Origin: Xestospongia muta
Lineage: Eukaryota > Porifera > Demospongiae > Haplosclerida > Petrosiidae
Assembly: GCA_963693285.1 (NCBI GenBank)
Contig: OY848918.1
Span: 1,347,001 to 1,411,000, forward strand
Reading direction: 5' to 3'
Length of the DNA stretch: 64,000 bases
A program made the position numbers and the translations under genes. A model generated the notes under the pieces. It was not told the DNA's origin. It was given only the letters and a program-made list of their open reading frames with translations, and did not search any database. Below, one piece after another: positions 1 to 12,000 of this stretch. How positions within the stretch are numbered: the first letter of the stretch is position 1; each line of letters starts with the position of its first letter.

Positions 1-109
1 TATTACATATTATAATTGTTTAATTTGCAGATTCTTTGCTCAGGTGAAAAACAGAGGACTATAGTGTCATTGCACCATCTACTTGTGCATGATAGAGTGG
101 GTAGGATGT

Positions 110-1290
110 GCATAGTATGGTGGGAAGGAATTCCATTGGACTGTCTAACTTATCCAACAGTACAGTCGGATAAGACAATCAGTGGGACAATACTTGGTTG
201 TGTTGACAAGGAATCCCATTGGACCATCTAACTTATCCCACAGTACAGTGGGGTAAGATAGATAGTGGGGCAATACTTAGTTGTGGTGGGAAGGAATCTC
301 ATTGGACTGTCTAACTTATCCCACAGTACAGTGGGATATGATAGACGGTGGTACAATACTTTCTTGTAGTGGGAAGGAATCCCACTGGATTGTCAAACCT
401 ATCCCACAGTACAGTGGGATAGGATAGATGGTGGGACAATAGTTGGTTGTGGTGGGAAGGAATCCCATTGGACTGTCAAACCTATCCCACAGTACAGTGG
501 GATATGATAGACGGTGGTACAATACTTTCTTGTAGTGGGAAGGAATCCCACTGGATTGTCAAACCTATCCCACACTACAGTGAGATGGGATAGATGGTGG
601 GACAATAGTTAGTTGTGGTGGGAAGGAATCCCACTGAATTATCAAACCTATCCCACAGTACAGTGGGATAGGATAGATGGTGGGACAATAGTTGGTTGTG
701 GTGGGAAGGAATCCCATTGGACTGTCAAACCTATCCCACAGTACAGTGAGATATGATAGACGGTGGTACAATACTTTCTTGTAGTGGGAAGGAATCCCAC
801 TGGATTGTCAAACCTATCCCACACTACAGTGAGATGGGATAGATGGTGGGACAATAGTTAGTTGTGGTGGGAAGGAATCCCATTGGACTGTCAACCTTAT
901 CCCATAGTACAGTGAGATAGGATAGACAATGGGATGATACTTGGTTGTGGTGAGTGAGAAGGAATCCCATTGAGCTGTCTAACTTATCCCACAGTACAGT
1001 GGGATAGGATAGACAGTGGGATAATACTTGGTTGTGGTGAGAAAGAATTCCATTGAGCTGTCTAACTTATCCCACAGTACAGTGGGATAGGATAGACAAT
1101 GGGATGATACTTGGTTGTGGTGGGAATGAATCCCATTGAGCTGTCTAACTTATCCCACAGTACAGTTGGATAGGATAGACGGTGGGACAATACTTGGTTG
1201 TGGTGGGATGAAAGCCCATTGAGCTGTCTAACATGTCCCACTATACAGTGAGATAAGGTGGTTGATATGAAAATAAAACTAATCCACTGA
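110..1290. repeat. 83-bp tandem satellite, about 14 units
   Basis: Direct tandem repeats with period 83 bp. The core TATCCMACAGTACAGT recurs at about 151, 234, 317, 400, 483, 566, 649, 732, 815, 898, 985, 1068, 1151 and 1234, with one 87-bp step at 898-985. Most units carry the perfect inverted repeat TATCCCAC-AGTACA-GTGGGATA. Units 400/483/566 match 649/732/815 better than they match each other, so the centre is a 249-bp higher-order repeat. Open frames of 68 codons in this block follow from the repeat and are not genes. Confidence 0.93.
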
Positions 1291-1309
1291 ATTGTATGAC
1301 AGTCCATGG

Positions 1310-1900
1310 AATGTCATACATATCTGAGGGTGTAGTTTAACTGATACATTGAGGCTTTAGCAATAGGATTCTTTAATCCTGTCTATTGTACCTTGGGACT
1401 ACTATTTTAAATTCTTAATTGTCTTCTTAAACTCTATAGTAGAGGAGAGGAATTACGAAGTATTTTGATGGCAAACTTGGACATCTCTCGTATATTAACT
1501 CCAGATATGATCTCAATGTCTTCAGTATCTCCAATCTCATTCTTAACTAATTGATCTAACTTACTTCAACAATGGAGTCACAGAGATAAGAATTTGATAT
1601 ATAATGACATGTTCATCAATTTGAGTGAAAATTTTCAATTGATTTGTAGAGATACCCACATTTTTTCTAGTAATTGAAAATAAGTATAATGAATGGCTTG
1701 TCTCCTAATCTTACTCATGACGTTGTGAGTAAACTTTAGGTCTGCTCTCAATAGCATTAGTGCTGCTTAAAATGGAAATAAATACTTATTATATAATGTT
1801 TATATTACTTTATCAACGAGACTTCTAATTCATCAGTTAATCCAGTAGTGGACAAATCATTATATGAAGACATTTGTGCTTTATAAGTATAAAATTTGAG
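1310..1900. other. Intergenic, no gene recognised
   Basis: AT-rich unique sequence between the satellite and the leftmost supported exon of the minus-strand gene. It may hold the 3' end of that gene, but I could not support a terminal exon or a polyadenylation site. Confidence 0.5.
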
Positions 1901-1965
1901 AGCATTGTTACTGTAAGACAGAACATGAGTATGTCACAATTTGTATCATAATTATTATGACTAAC

Positions 1966-2859
1966 CTATGATTATACACATCATCACAAGCATATAGACT
2001 AGTATATGAAATGCCAGTTTTATCTTGAATATATATGACATCTTCTGTTTTATTTAACACTTCTACAGCACAGATTTTAGCTAGTGATCCAAGCATAAAT
2101 GAGTAACACAGACTAGTTAGTCCAGTATCCTCTAATGCAATACAAACCTCTTGTACTTCATTTGTACCTAATGTAAGCAGCATAATTAAAGTACATTCAA
2201 TGACTAGTGCAAGTCAATAATCAACAAAATATGAACAATAATATGTCAATACTTACTACTTAATGTATTTGTTCTAATGATTAGGTATCATCTAACATTG
2301 AGGTATCAGTTTTGTGCATAATTATGGTTAACATAGCATAAAACTTACATTGAGGTGATAATGATTCAACATTTAAATCATCAACTAAGCTTTTTAACTC
2401 TTTCTTCAATTCTGATACTGGCAGAGACTCTACAAAAGTATTTACAAAATATAATTTATAACATGTAATTTCACAAGATGGTTTGGATTCTTCTTTTTGT
2501 TTAGGGTGAGCTGGAGTCACCCTAAGGCTTTGGTTAGTTGATGCTGTAAAAGCTCTTAGCATGAGCCATACATCAAGAAGAGAAATGATCATTATTTCCT
2601 AATGACAGTTACCTTTCAAGCTCTGCTTCAACTTTTCAATCTGTTTGTCTTTCTCTCTTAATTGTAAAATCATTGACATTATTATCTCCTGTAACATCTT
2701 TATATTTGGCAGTAAATCCTTAGAAACTAAGAAGAAAACAACTAATCACAAATGAAGTCTAAGTACTGAATTAAATTGGTTGGATACCTTCTTTCCTTTT
2801 TAGAATTAATCTCAAGTTTTTAATCCTTTTTTCTATAGAAAACATTGATTTGTATATCG

Positions 2860-2890
<31 letters not shown>

Positions 2891-2900
2891 GAACAAACAT

Positions 2901-2938
<38 letters not shown>

Positions 2939-5900
2939 GTATAACTACATATAAAACATATATGTATGTATATATTATATATAATATATTTATATCCTAT
3001 TGAAGCTATACTCCAAGTGCTATATATATGTACCACAAGTAACCTTTTAATGGCCTCTATTTGTGGTTAATAGCTTTTTAACACTCAAGAAGAAAAATAT
3101 TGTTATTACACAAGGTAAATCAATTAAAAAACTAGTTGAAGTGTTAAATACACTCAATATAAATGCTACAAATAGTCAAGCTTTTCTTTGAATGTGAAGA
3201 CAATGTTACTGGTTCATATTCAAAAATTCTTTGGTATAATCTCTGTCTTGGCTATGTGACTGGGTTTGTTATTCTTCATCTCAATTTATCAACTTTTTCA
3301 TTGTATATTTCGTGGTCAGTCATTTCAGTGCTATTGGAAATTATGTGCTTTCACCAAACACTTTAGCCCTCCTTTTACTTTGCTAATTGCAACAAAGCAT
3401 TGGCTTTAACTTGGTAACTTTGTCTAATTGAATTGCCATTAGCAGCCAAACCTGTCATTCTTTATGCCAATAAACCATGCTCAGAATAAGATTTCAATAG
3501 AACAGAAATTTGTTATAACATGCCTATTTGAGCTATATTGGCTCAGTAACTATATATTCAATATAGCCCTAATCAGTGTGTTATAACATAACATATATAC
3601 CATACAATAGACAAATGTAATGTAAAATAGATATTATACCAAAAACATTTCAAAATACCTTCATTTTGTCTGACAATTTCCAAAATAATTTTTCTATTCA
3701 CAACTTGTCGCATTTCAAGTTGACATTTCAATTGTTTTTTAACTTCCACAATATAACTAACCTCCTATAAATTACGAAACAACACATGTAGTAATTGATA
3801 TTTAAAATTACTTGTCTTTTACCTGGCATTTATCAAAAATAATGCACTGATCAATAATCTGCTTGATAAATAAATCTTTTTTAATCAATAATTCAAGATA
3901 CAGAGTTTTAAAAATAAGAATTAGGTCAACTTGAAGAAGGCAGGACATAGTAATGGAGCAAACTGCTCCTAAAACAATTATCACTTTAACTGTTTCAATA
4001 GCATCATTGTAATATTTAATGTGGATTTCAGCTTGTGTAATCTGAAATTCTTCAGCAATAGAATTTAGAATAAAAGCATCAAACAATATACATTTCTCTT
4101 TTGCAATTTGAAATATGCTGCAGTTGCATGTACCACTGCTACTGCTGGGACATGTAAGTTGAGGAATGAAGTCAGGATGACAACCTTGGAATAAAGTTTT
4201 AAAGTTTTCTGAACTTACAGACATCTCTTTCATCTGCCTTTGAATTGTTTTGAAAATCTCTTCAAATTTTAGTCTCATTGAATGATACATTAGATTCATA
4301 CTTAGTGGAATGAAAATCTCATCTGTGAAAATAGTGAATAATAAATAACTCTTAGAGAGCACATTATTCTTTCATTGTGTATTATGATACTGATCTATAT
4401 CCCATTCTATACTTTATCTCAAAATAAACAGAAACATATAATTTTAATTTCTTTTATTTCTATAAAGAAATTATCAATCAGGTATATTATATAATAGACA
4501 AGTAGTTACAGTACAAGTTACCTTTTTTCATTCTGACAACAGATTCTTTATTCATAATCATCTTTATATTGATATGTTTTGGTATCTCCATTTGAACTCT
4601 TGACCATTTAATGTCTTCTAGAATAGCTCTAATATCCTATACATCAATTAATAACACATACAGTAAACATTTAATATTATTTACCTCATCTCTTTTACAT
4701 TTGTTGGGAAAGTTGCAGTCATAAGTGAATTTGGCTACTCGCAATGGCTTTAAGAAATTTTTTGTTGCCACACTTGGCAAGAGATTCGTTTCATATTGTG
4801 AGGTATTATAGAACATAGAGAAGCCTTCCTTTATACCTCTAACTTGTACTGACTTTGCTATATCTTTGAACTGCAAATTTTTGATGTCCTTGAGAGTGTA
4901 TTTTCCAGCTTCCCAATCTAGGACAAACTCAAGCATCTCACATGTGAGTAAATAAGAAGAAAAAGTCAATTTTAAATTTTGTTTACTGTGAGTATCACAT
5001 TTGACCTGACAAAATGTATTTACTGCTTTCTTGAATTTTGTTCTCTGACATTTAGCCTCATAATCTTTGCAATTAAAAACAGCCCCAAAGTAGCAAGCAT
5101 TGGCAACAGTACATTTGTCTGATATAACATCAACCTTAGTAAATTGACATCTTGGATATCTTTGAGACATTCTTTTCAACAATTTGAATGAAGATATTCC
5201 TTCCTCCATGAGGGTTTCATCAATCTTAAAGTCCTTAAAGGTCATTTCATCAAAATGGCATCCACTAGTCCAATGTAAATGGCCTTGATGAGAAAGTGTT
5301 TGGCCTGTGAATTAAATAGTTTGGATATTTCATATTTACATATATTTATTTACCATACTCCATAAGTACATCCATAGCAATTAATAACAATTGTTCAGAT
5401 TTCACTAAGACACTGGTGAATACCCTTAACTCCAATGGATCTTTATACACCATTGTATACAATGCTCCCAATGGTCTATCTCCTAATAAACTTCCAAATC
5501 TATTTAACTCATCTAACATCTCCCCAGTAAACACTCTCTCTGAATATAACATCTGAACAATTGTCATAGGAAGAAAAAATGTTGACAGCCTGTCAAAGTG
5601 TTTTACAAGCATTTGAAATGTTCCAATGGACAACAATTCTATTTTAAGAAACAATAAATACAATTCTGAAAGTTATTGGCCTTTTATTTTACAATATCTT
5701 ACTTTCAGTCTCAAAACCTCTCATTTCTTTATTATACAGTATTAGTGCATTAGGTATTCTGGTACAAGTGATGGTACTACTGAGATTAGTAGTATAGTGA
5801 GCATGAAATATTTCACTTGAACTTGATTTACCTATATAATGACATTATGTATGTTCTATCCATTAGCTATATATATACCTTCATCTACAAAATATACTTG

Positions 5901-6010
5901 TCTTTCTAATGTAGCTGCTATACTCTTATCTCCATATCTCTTAACAGCTGAGGTGAGTTCCTCCCAAGAAGGCTTAATACTGAATGTAATTGACTGTAGT
6001 AAACCTTCTT
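1966..6010 (-). CDS. Unknown multi-exon protein, copy 1, with CARD/death-fold-like exons and a coiled coil
   Basis: Exons in transcription order: 5879-6010, 5703-5779, 5354-5665, 4685-5304, 4522-4636, 3823-4322, 3659-3764, 2613-2718, 2349-2543, 1966-2167. Each is bounded by an AG acceptor and a GT donor, e.g. TTTTCACAG before 4322. The 5879-6010 exon (SWEELTSAVKRYGDKSI) resembles the end of a death domain. The 5354-5665 exon has the amphipathic helix pattern of a CARD (FTGEMLDEL, VFTSVLVKSEQL). The 620-bp exon encodes a Cys-rich domain I do not recognise (CHFDEMTFKDF, CYFGAVFNCKDYEAKC). The 2613-2718 exon is a predicted coiled coil (QLREKDKQIEKLKQSLK). No start or stop exon is certain. It may be one gene with copy 2, because the death-like exon lies between the two modules. 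Function unknown; an intracellular adaptor or immune role would be inference from the death-fold resemblance alone. Confidence 0.6.
2860..2935. repeat. (AT)n and (AC)n microsatellites
   Basis: A run of TA dinucleotides (about 2860-2886) is followed by an AC run (about 2901-2934). Both lie in the intron between the exons at 2613-2718 and 3659-3764. Confidence 0.95.
2935..3655. other. Intron sequence, no exon recognised
   Basis: AT-rich intronic stretch of copy 1. A 67-codon plus-strand open frame at 3163-3366 has no splice context and no recognisable domain, and I treat it as chance. Confidence 0.5.
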
Positions 6011-6172
6011 CTAAAGCAAAGTAGAATATAAATTCATTATAACATAGCTACTTGAGCTATATCGTTATAAATCTGATATAGCCCTCATCAGTGTCTTATA
6101 ACATAATACATATACCATACAATAGACAATTTTTGATGTGAAACATAAATTATATAAAACATTTAAAAATAC

Positions 6173-8388
6173 CTTCATTTTGTCTGATAGTTTCCAAAAT
6201 AAGTCTTCTATTGAAAATTTGTTGCATTTCAAGTTGACATTTCAATTGTTCTGTCTCTTCTACGATATAACTAACCACCTATAAATTATGTAGTAATTGA
6301 TATCTAAAAGTATCCTCATCTTTTACCTGATATTTATCAAAAATGATTCCATGATCAATAATCTGCTTGATTAACAACTCATTTTTATCCAGAGCTTTAT
6401 TTTTTAAAATTAGGCCAATTTGAAAAAGGCAGGTCATAGTAACGGAGCGAACTGCTTCTAAAACAATTATCACTTTAACTGTTTCAATAACATCATTGTA
6501 ATATTTAATGTGGATTTCAGCTTGTGTGATCTCAAATTCTTCAGCAATAGAATTTAGAATAAAATCATCAAACAATGTAGATTTCTCTTTAGCAATTTGA
6601 AAAATGCTGCAGTTATGTGTACCACTGCTAGTGCTGGGATGCACAAATTGATTATTAAAGTCAGGATAACAACCTTGGAATAACGTTTTTACGTCTTCTG
6701 AACTTACAGACATCTCCTTCATCTGCTTTTGAATTGTTTTGAATCTGTCTGGTATAACATCATTAACCATAGTAAATTGACATCTTCGATATCTTTGAGA
6801 CATTCTTTTCAACAATTTGAATGAAGATATTCCTTCCTCCATGAGGGTTTCATCAGTCTTAATAGGATTTAGAATAAAATCATCAAACATTGTACATTTC
6901 CCTTTAGCCAATTGAAATATGCTGCAGTTACACGTACAATTACTAGTGCCGGGATATGTAAGCTGAGGAATGTAGTCAGGATAAGAACCTTGGAATAAAG
7001 TTTTAAAGTCTTCTTTTGAACATACTGACACCTCCTTCGTCTGCTTTTGAATTGTTTTGAAAATCTCTTCAAATTTTAGTCTCATTGAACGATACATTAG
7101 ATTTATACTTAGTGGAATGAAAATCTCATCTGTGAAAATAATGAATAATAAATAACTCATAGAGAGCACATTATTCTTTCATTGTGTATTATGATACTAA
7201 TTTATATCCCACTCTATCTGTTATCTCAAACAGAAATATTTAATTTAATTTCTTTTATTTCTATAAAGAAATTATCAATCAGGTATATTATATAATAGAC
7301 AAGTAGTTACAGTACAAGTTACCTTTTTTCATTCTGACAACAGATTCTTTATTCATAATCATTTTTATGCTGACATGTTTTGGTAGCTCCATTTGAACTC
7401 TTGACCATTTAATGTCTTCTAGAATAGCTCTAATATCCTATACATCAATTAATAACACATACAGTAAACATTTAATATTATTTACCTCATCTCTTTTACT
7501 TTTGTTAAGAATGTTGCAGCCAAAAGTGAATTTGGGTACTCGCAATGGCTTTAAGAAATTTTTTGTTGCAACCATTAGCAAGAGATTCGTTTCATATTGT
7601 GAGGTATTATAGAACATAGAGAAGCCTTCCTTTATACCTCTAACTTGTACTGACTTTGCTACATCTTTGAACTGCAAATTTTCGATGTCCTTGAGAGTGT
7701 ATTTTACAGCTTCCCAATCTAGGACAAACTCAAGCATCTCACATGTGAGTAAATAAGAAGAAAAAGTCAATTTTAAATTTTGTTTACTGTGAGTATCACA
7801 TTTGACCTGACAAAATGTATTTACTGCTTTGTTGAATTTTGTTCTCTGACATTTAGCCTCATAATCTTTGCAATTAAAAACAGCCCCAAAGTAGCAAGCA
7901 TTGGCAACAGTACATTTGTCTGATATAACATCAACCTTAGTAAATTGACATCTTGGATATCTTTGAGACATTCTTTTCAACAATTTGAATGAAGATATTC
8001 CTTCCTCCATGAGGGTTTCATCAATCTTAAAGTCCTTAAAGGTCATTTGATCAAAATGGCATCCACTAGTCCATTGAAAATGGCCTTCAGAAGGAAATGT
8101 GTTGCCTATGAAGTAAATCATGTGGGAATGTCATATTTAGATATATTTATTTACCATGCTCCACAAGTGCAATTGATAACAATTCCTCAGATTTCACTAA
8201 GACACTGGTGAATACCTTTAACTCGAATGGATCTTTATATACTGATGTACACAGTGCTCTTAATTGACTATCTCCTAGTACACCTCCTGATCTATTTATC
8301 ACATCTAATGACTCCTCAGAGATAACTCCCTCTCTAAACTTGTCAAAATATTTTATAAACATTTGAAATGTTCGAATAGACAACACTT
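6173..8388 (-). CDS. Unknown multi-exon protein, copy 2, tandem paralogue with a chimeric exon
   Basis: Exons in transcription order: 8155-8388 (CARD-like, 234 bp against 312 in copy 1), 7486-8105 (620 bp, same length as copy 1), 7323-7437, 6327-7129 and 6173-6278. The offset to copy 1 is about 2.8 kb and most exons are nearly identical at the DNA level. The 6327-7129 exon is about 300 bp longer than its partner (3823-4322). It reads a first copy of the exon's start, then a piece of the 620-bp exon (DETLMEEGISSFKLLKRM), then a second copy of the start. All stay in one open frame. A putative hydrophobic helix (ETVKVIIVLEAVRSVTMT) follows. The CARD-like exon retains the VYKDPFELKVFTSVLVKSEE block. 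No start exon is identified upstream of 8388. Function unknown. Confidence 0.6.
6745..6860 (-). other. Ectopic exon fragment inside an exon of copy 2
   Basis: About 116 bp match the 5' part of the 620-bp exon (7950-8035 and 5150-5235), but lie in the middle of a different exon. The frame is kept on both sides. The surrounding exon starts again after the insert (FKTIQKQTKEV before, FKTIQKQMKEM after). Confidence 0.8.
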
Positions 8389-8399
8389 CTATTCAAAGA

Positions 8400-8928
8400 A
8401 AAATAGTAAATAAAATTAAATAAAGTCTGACTCAAATGATTTATTAAAAGTTTGTTACATTGATAGCTTAACAATAAACATACACTAACTCAAATAAATT
8501 AGCATAGCTTAATTTTATGATAATACCTACCAAGTATCCACATACACAACAGTATATAATATAAGATTTCAATACCGTACTGCTATATTGTGATAAACTC
8601 CTTATCTACCTTGTGATAAATTTTGGTTTCTTTGGCACTGTATCAACATTATATCTCTACTTCCAATAGCAACACTGTCATATAAAGCCATAGTGATATC
8701 TATAGTCCAACTATTCTATAAAGGAAATTTGAACATACACAACATAAAGTTGGCTATATAAACTTTTTCTAAAAGAAATAGTTTATCAGACATTAGAGTG
8801 ACCTATAGCTTGTAAGCATGAGTCCAAGCCAAACCATATCAATTAATTCTAAACCTTATGCGTAAATTTCCAAAGTCTTTCAATTCACAGTATACAATGT
8901 AGTTTAAAGGTTACAATAAATATATATG

Positions 8929-8962
<34 letters not shown>

Positions 8963-9088
8963 TGTATGTATAAATCTCATGATCATGTTATGGCACTCAG
9001 TAGAACATGTTATAATTACACACACACACTCAACTTATAATGTTATACAAAAGAAAGTGGTTAGTAAGTAATGGTGAGTGGGTACCAA
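8400..9088. other. Non-coding spacer with (TATG)n
   Basis: No supported exon. A TATG tetranucleotide run occupies about 8925-8972 and a short AC run lies near 9018. Confidence 0.6.
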
Positions 9089-9089
9089 C

Positions 9090-12000
9090 CTGAATCTGAG
9101 TCATTATCATTTTCATCTCTTTTAAAAAACAGGACATTGTTAAACTGCATTCATCAGCAGAAATACGACATTCAAGCTGCAATAGGTTTTTTGTGAATAT
9201 TGAAAAAATTTGGGAAACCTTTTTAAATAATGAATGTTCAAAAAGATAACAACTGTTAGGTGTGATCATCGTAAGCTCATTGGAATGAAACCAAGGCAGA
9301 TCAAACAAGCTATCTAAGCAAATTACATCAAAATTTTCAATTTCAAGAAGAGAAGCTTTAACTTTATCTGTAAATTGTAGCTCATGAATTTGTACAAAAA
9401 TTTTTTGATTTTCTAGCCTTAGTATTTCAAGTTGATATTTTTTATCTTGTGAAGTTAAAAACATTTCAAAAAAAGCTTCAATGCAACAAGAATCTTCTCT
9501 TTCCTTAGTAGGAAAATCTGATGCGACTAGAAAGGTCTTCTTGCTACTTGTGTATTTTTTTGCAATTGATTGATCAAAAGGACCTGCATCTTCAAACGAA
9601 TGAATTACAGCATCCAATAACTTCATCACTTTTTGTTTAATTAGTTCAAGTACTCTCACTAGAAAAATAATAAAAACTGTAAAGTTGTATATTGCAATCT
9701 CCTTTATATATGTTTGGTCATGCTATAATCATTTAATTAACACTTTATGTAATTTAATTATTCCCTTATTTGGTCACAGTTCTTCCAGATCTTTCTGGAC
9801 CATGTGCTCTAGCAGGTATATAGCATGTGTTATGTTTAGAACTTTCTAGTTTTTAATTTTTTTTGGTTCCATGATATAGTCTGTCGATTCTCTCTCTCTC
9901 TCATTTTGGTAACATCAATAAAGTAATATTTGACTCTCATTCTCTGTTGTGTCGTGGATAGGGAATAATCAGTGGTATTCTTGTGTAGTATTCACAGTCT
10001 GTACTAAGCTCAACATATTTTTGGTCCACCGAACCGGATATATCTCCCTGTACTTCATTCCAATAGAGCAGCAGTCTCTCTGGCTTAGTATCAGATACTC
10101 ATCGTACAGTCCTCTCTTAAGTCCTTTATCATTGTAACTCATCACGCTCATGCAATCTACCGCTGATCCGCGGGAACTCACTAAAATAAGGAGAAGAAGA
10201 GGAGTAACTCGTTCTTCAATCACTTGCCTCGAAAAACGTCTTCGTGAACTAGAAGCTATCACGGATCAACCCACTACTGCTGATCATGCCCAAGAGCTGA
10301 CGGTTAAACTCGAAACACTGGATGTCGACTTCAAAGCATATCACCTCCAACTTGTTGACTTGCTAGATGAAGGTGAAGACGAATTGTTAGAAAAGGAACA
10401 GGAGATACTCGACGAACATGACAACCTTGTTGCTAACATGAATATTCGCCTCAAGCGTTTAGGTTCGATTGCTACGCCATCATCAGTTGATTATCAAAAA
10501 TTGTCATTACGAAAACTAACTCATTTGGAACGGGGAATCATCGCCACACGTGACGCTATCACAGCATTATCAATAGACCATGATGATGCTTCTCTGATTG
10601 AACAATACGAAGCTCAGTTGTCCGATTACAAGACAGAGTTGTCTACTATCCAGACGAAACTACTATCTGTCAATGATGAAGGTGTTGTGCAAGACCAACT
10701 ATCAATTCACTCCAAACTTGAAGTTGTACTATTTGAATGTTTCCATTACATCCGAAAGCTTCTGAAAACATGCAAAACCTCTGAATCTACCACTACTATG
10801 ACCACTACTCAGTCTGATAGCACTGGATTGGGTGTGCGACTTCCTAAATTGGCAGTTCCAACTTTTGATGGTAACATTCTCCACTGGAGACAATTCTGGG
10901 AGCAGTTCTGTGTGTCTATTCACAATCGGCCAAATTTATCTAATGCCGAGAAACTTGTATATCTACAGCATGCCCTCAAGGATGGTTCTGCCAAGCCTAT
11001 AATAGAAGGCCTTTCTCAGTTAGGAAAACAGTATACTGAGGCAGTGGATTGTCTAATAGCCCGATTTGATCGTCCTCGTCTGATACATCAGACCCATGTT
11101 AAAATGATTCTTGATGCACCCCAAGTTCGTGATGGTAGTGGTTGAGAACTACGACGTTTACACGATGTTGTTCAGCAACATATTTGTGCCTTGAAATCCA
11201 TGGAACAGGAGCCATCTCCTTCATTCATTACTTCTATCATCAAATTGAAGTTGGACCCAACTACTATGTTCGAGTGGCAACAACATACTCAGTCTCAGAA
11301 CGAGGGGCCACATTACCGAGAGATGTTGGAGTTCCTCGATCATCGTGCTCAAACATCAGAGATTTCTACACCCAGTAAAAGGCAATCTAAACCTGACCCT
11401 TTCACTAGAAAGCCACTGACTCATCCCAAAGCAGTTTCCTCCTTTGTTGCCAATTGTGATCTATCCCATACTCAATGTACGTTATGCAAGACAGAGAAAC
11501 ACCCTCTATACTCTTGTCCGAAATTTCGGTCACTATCCCTTGAAAGGAATATGGTCACTGTAAAGGTAAATAATAATTGCATGAACTGCCTTAATAAGGG
11601 TCATTTTGTGGCCGAGTGTAAGTCTCTCCATAGGTGCAGAAAGTGCCAGAACCCTCACCATACTTTATTACACACAGATCATAGAGAACAACGAAAGGAT
11701 CGACCCCATCAGTCTATCATACCAACACTAAATGAACTAGAAGTATCTGCTAACACAGCTGCAGCAAAGTTGAAACCCTGCTCATTGTTAATGACGTGTC
11801 AAGTACTAATTATGGCACCTAATGGTTTGTCCGTAAGAGTTAGAGCTCTTCTCGATAGTGGCTCGTCAGCATCATTTATTTCTGAATGACTAGTGCAATC
11901 TCTTCATCTTAGTCGTACCAAACAGAAGGTCTCAGTCTCAGGTATTGGAGGTGTCTCTCCTGATACGTCTATCCAGTCAATTGCAAGTTTCAAAATTTCT

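Noticed and set aside
316..854. Four 68-codon minus-strand open frames with similar sequence
   Set aside because: They recur at steps of 83 and 249 bp and are a consequence of the satellite period.
110..1290. CRISPR-like array
   Set aside because: Units are contiguous 83-bp repeats without unique spacers, in a eukaryotic context.
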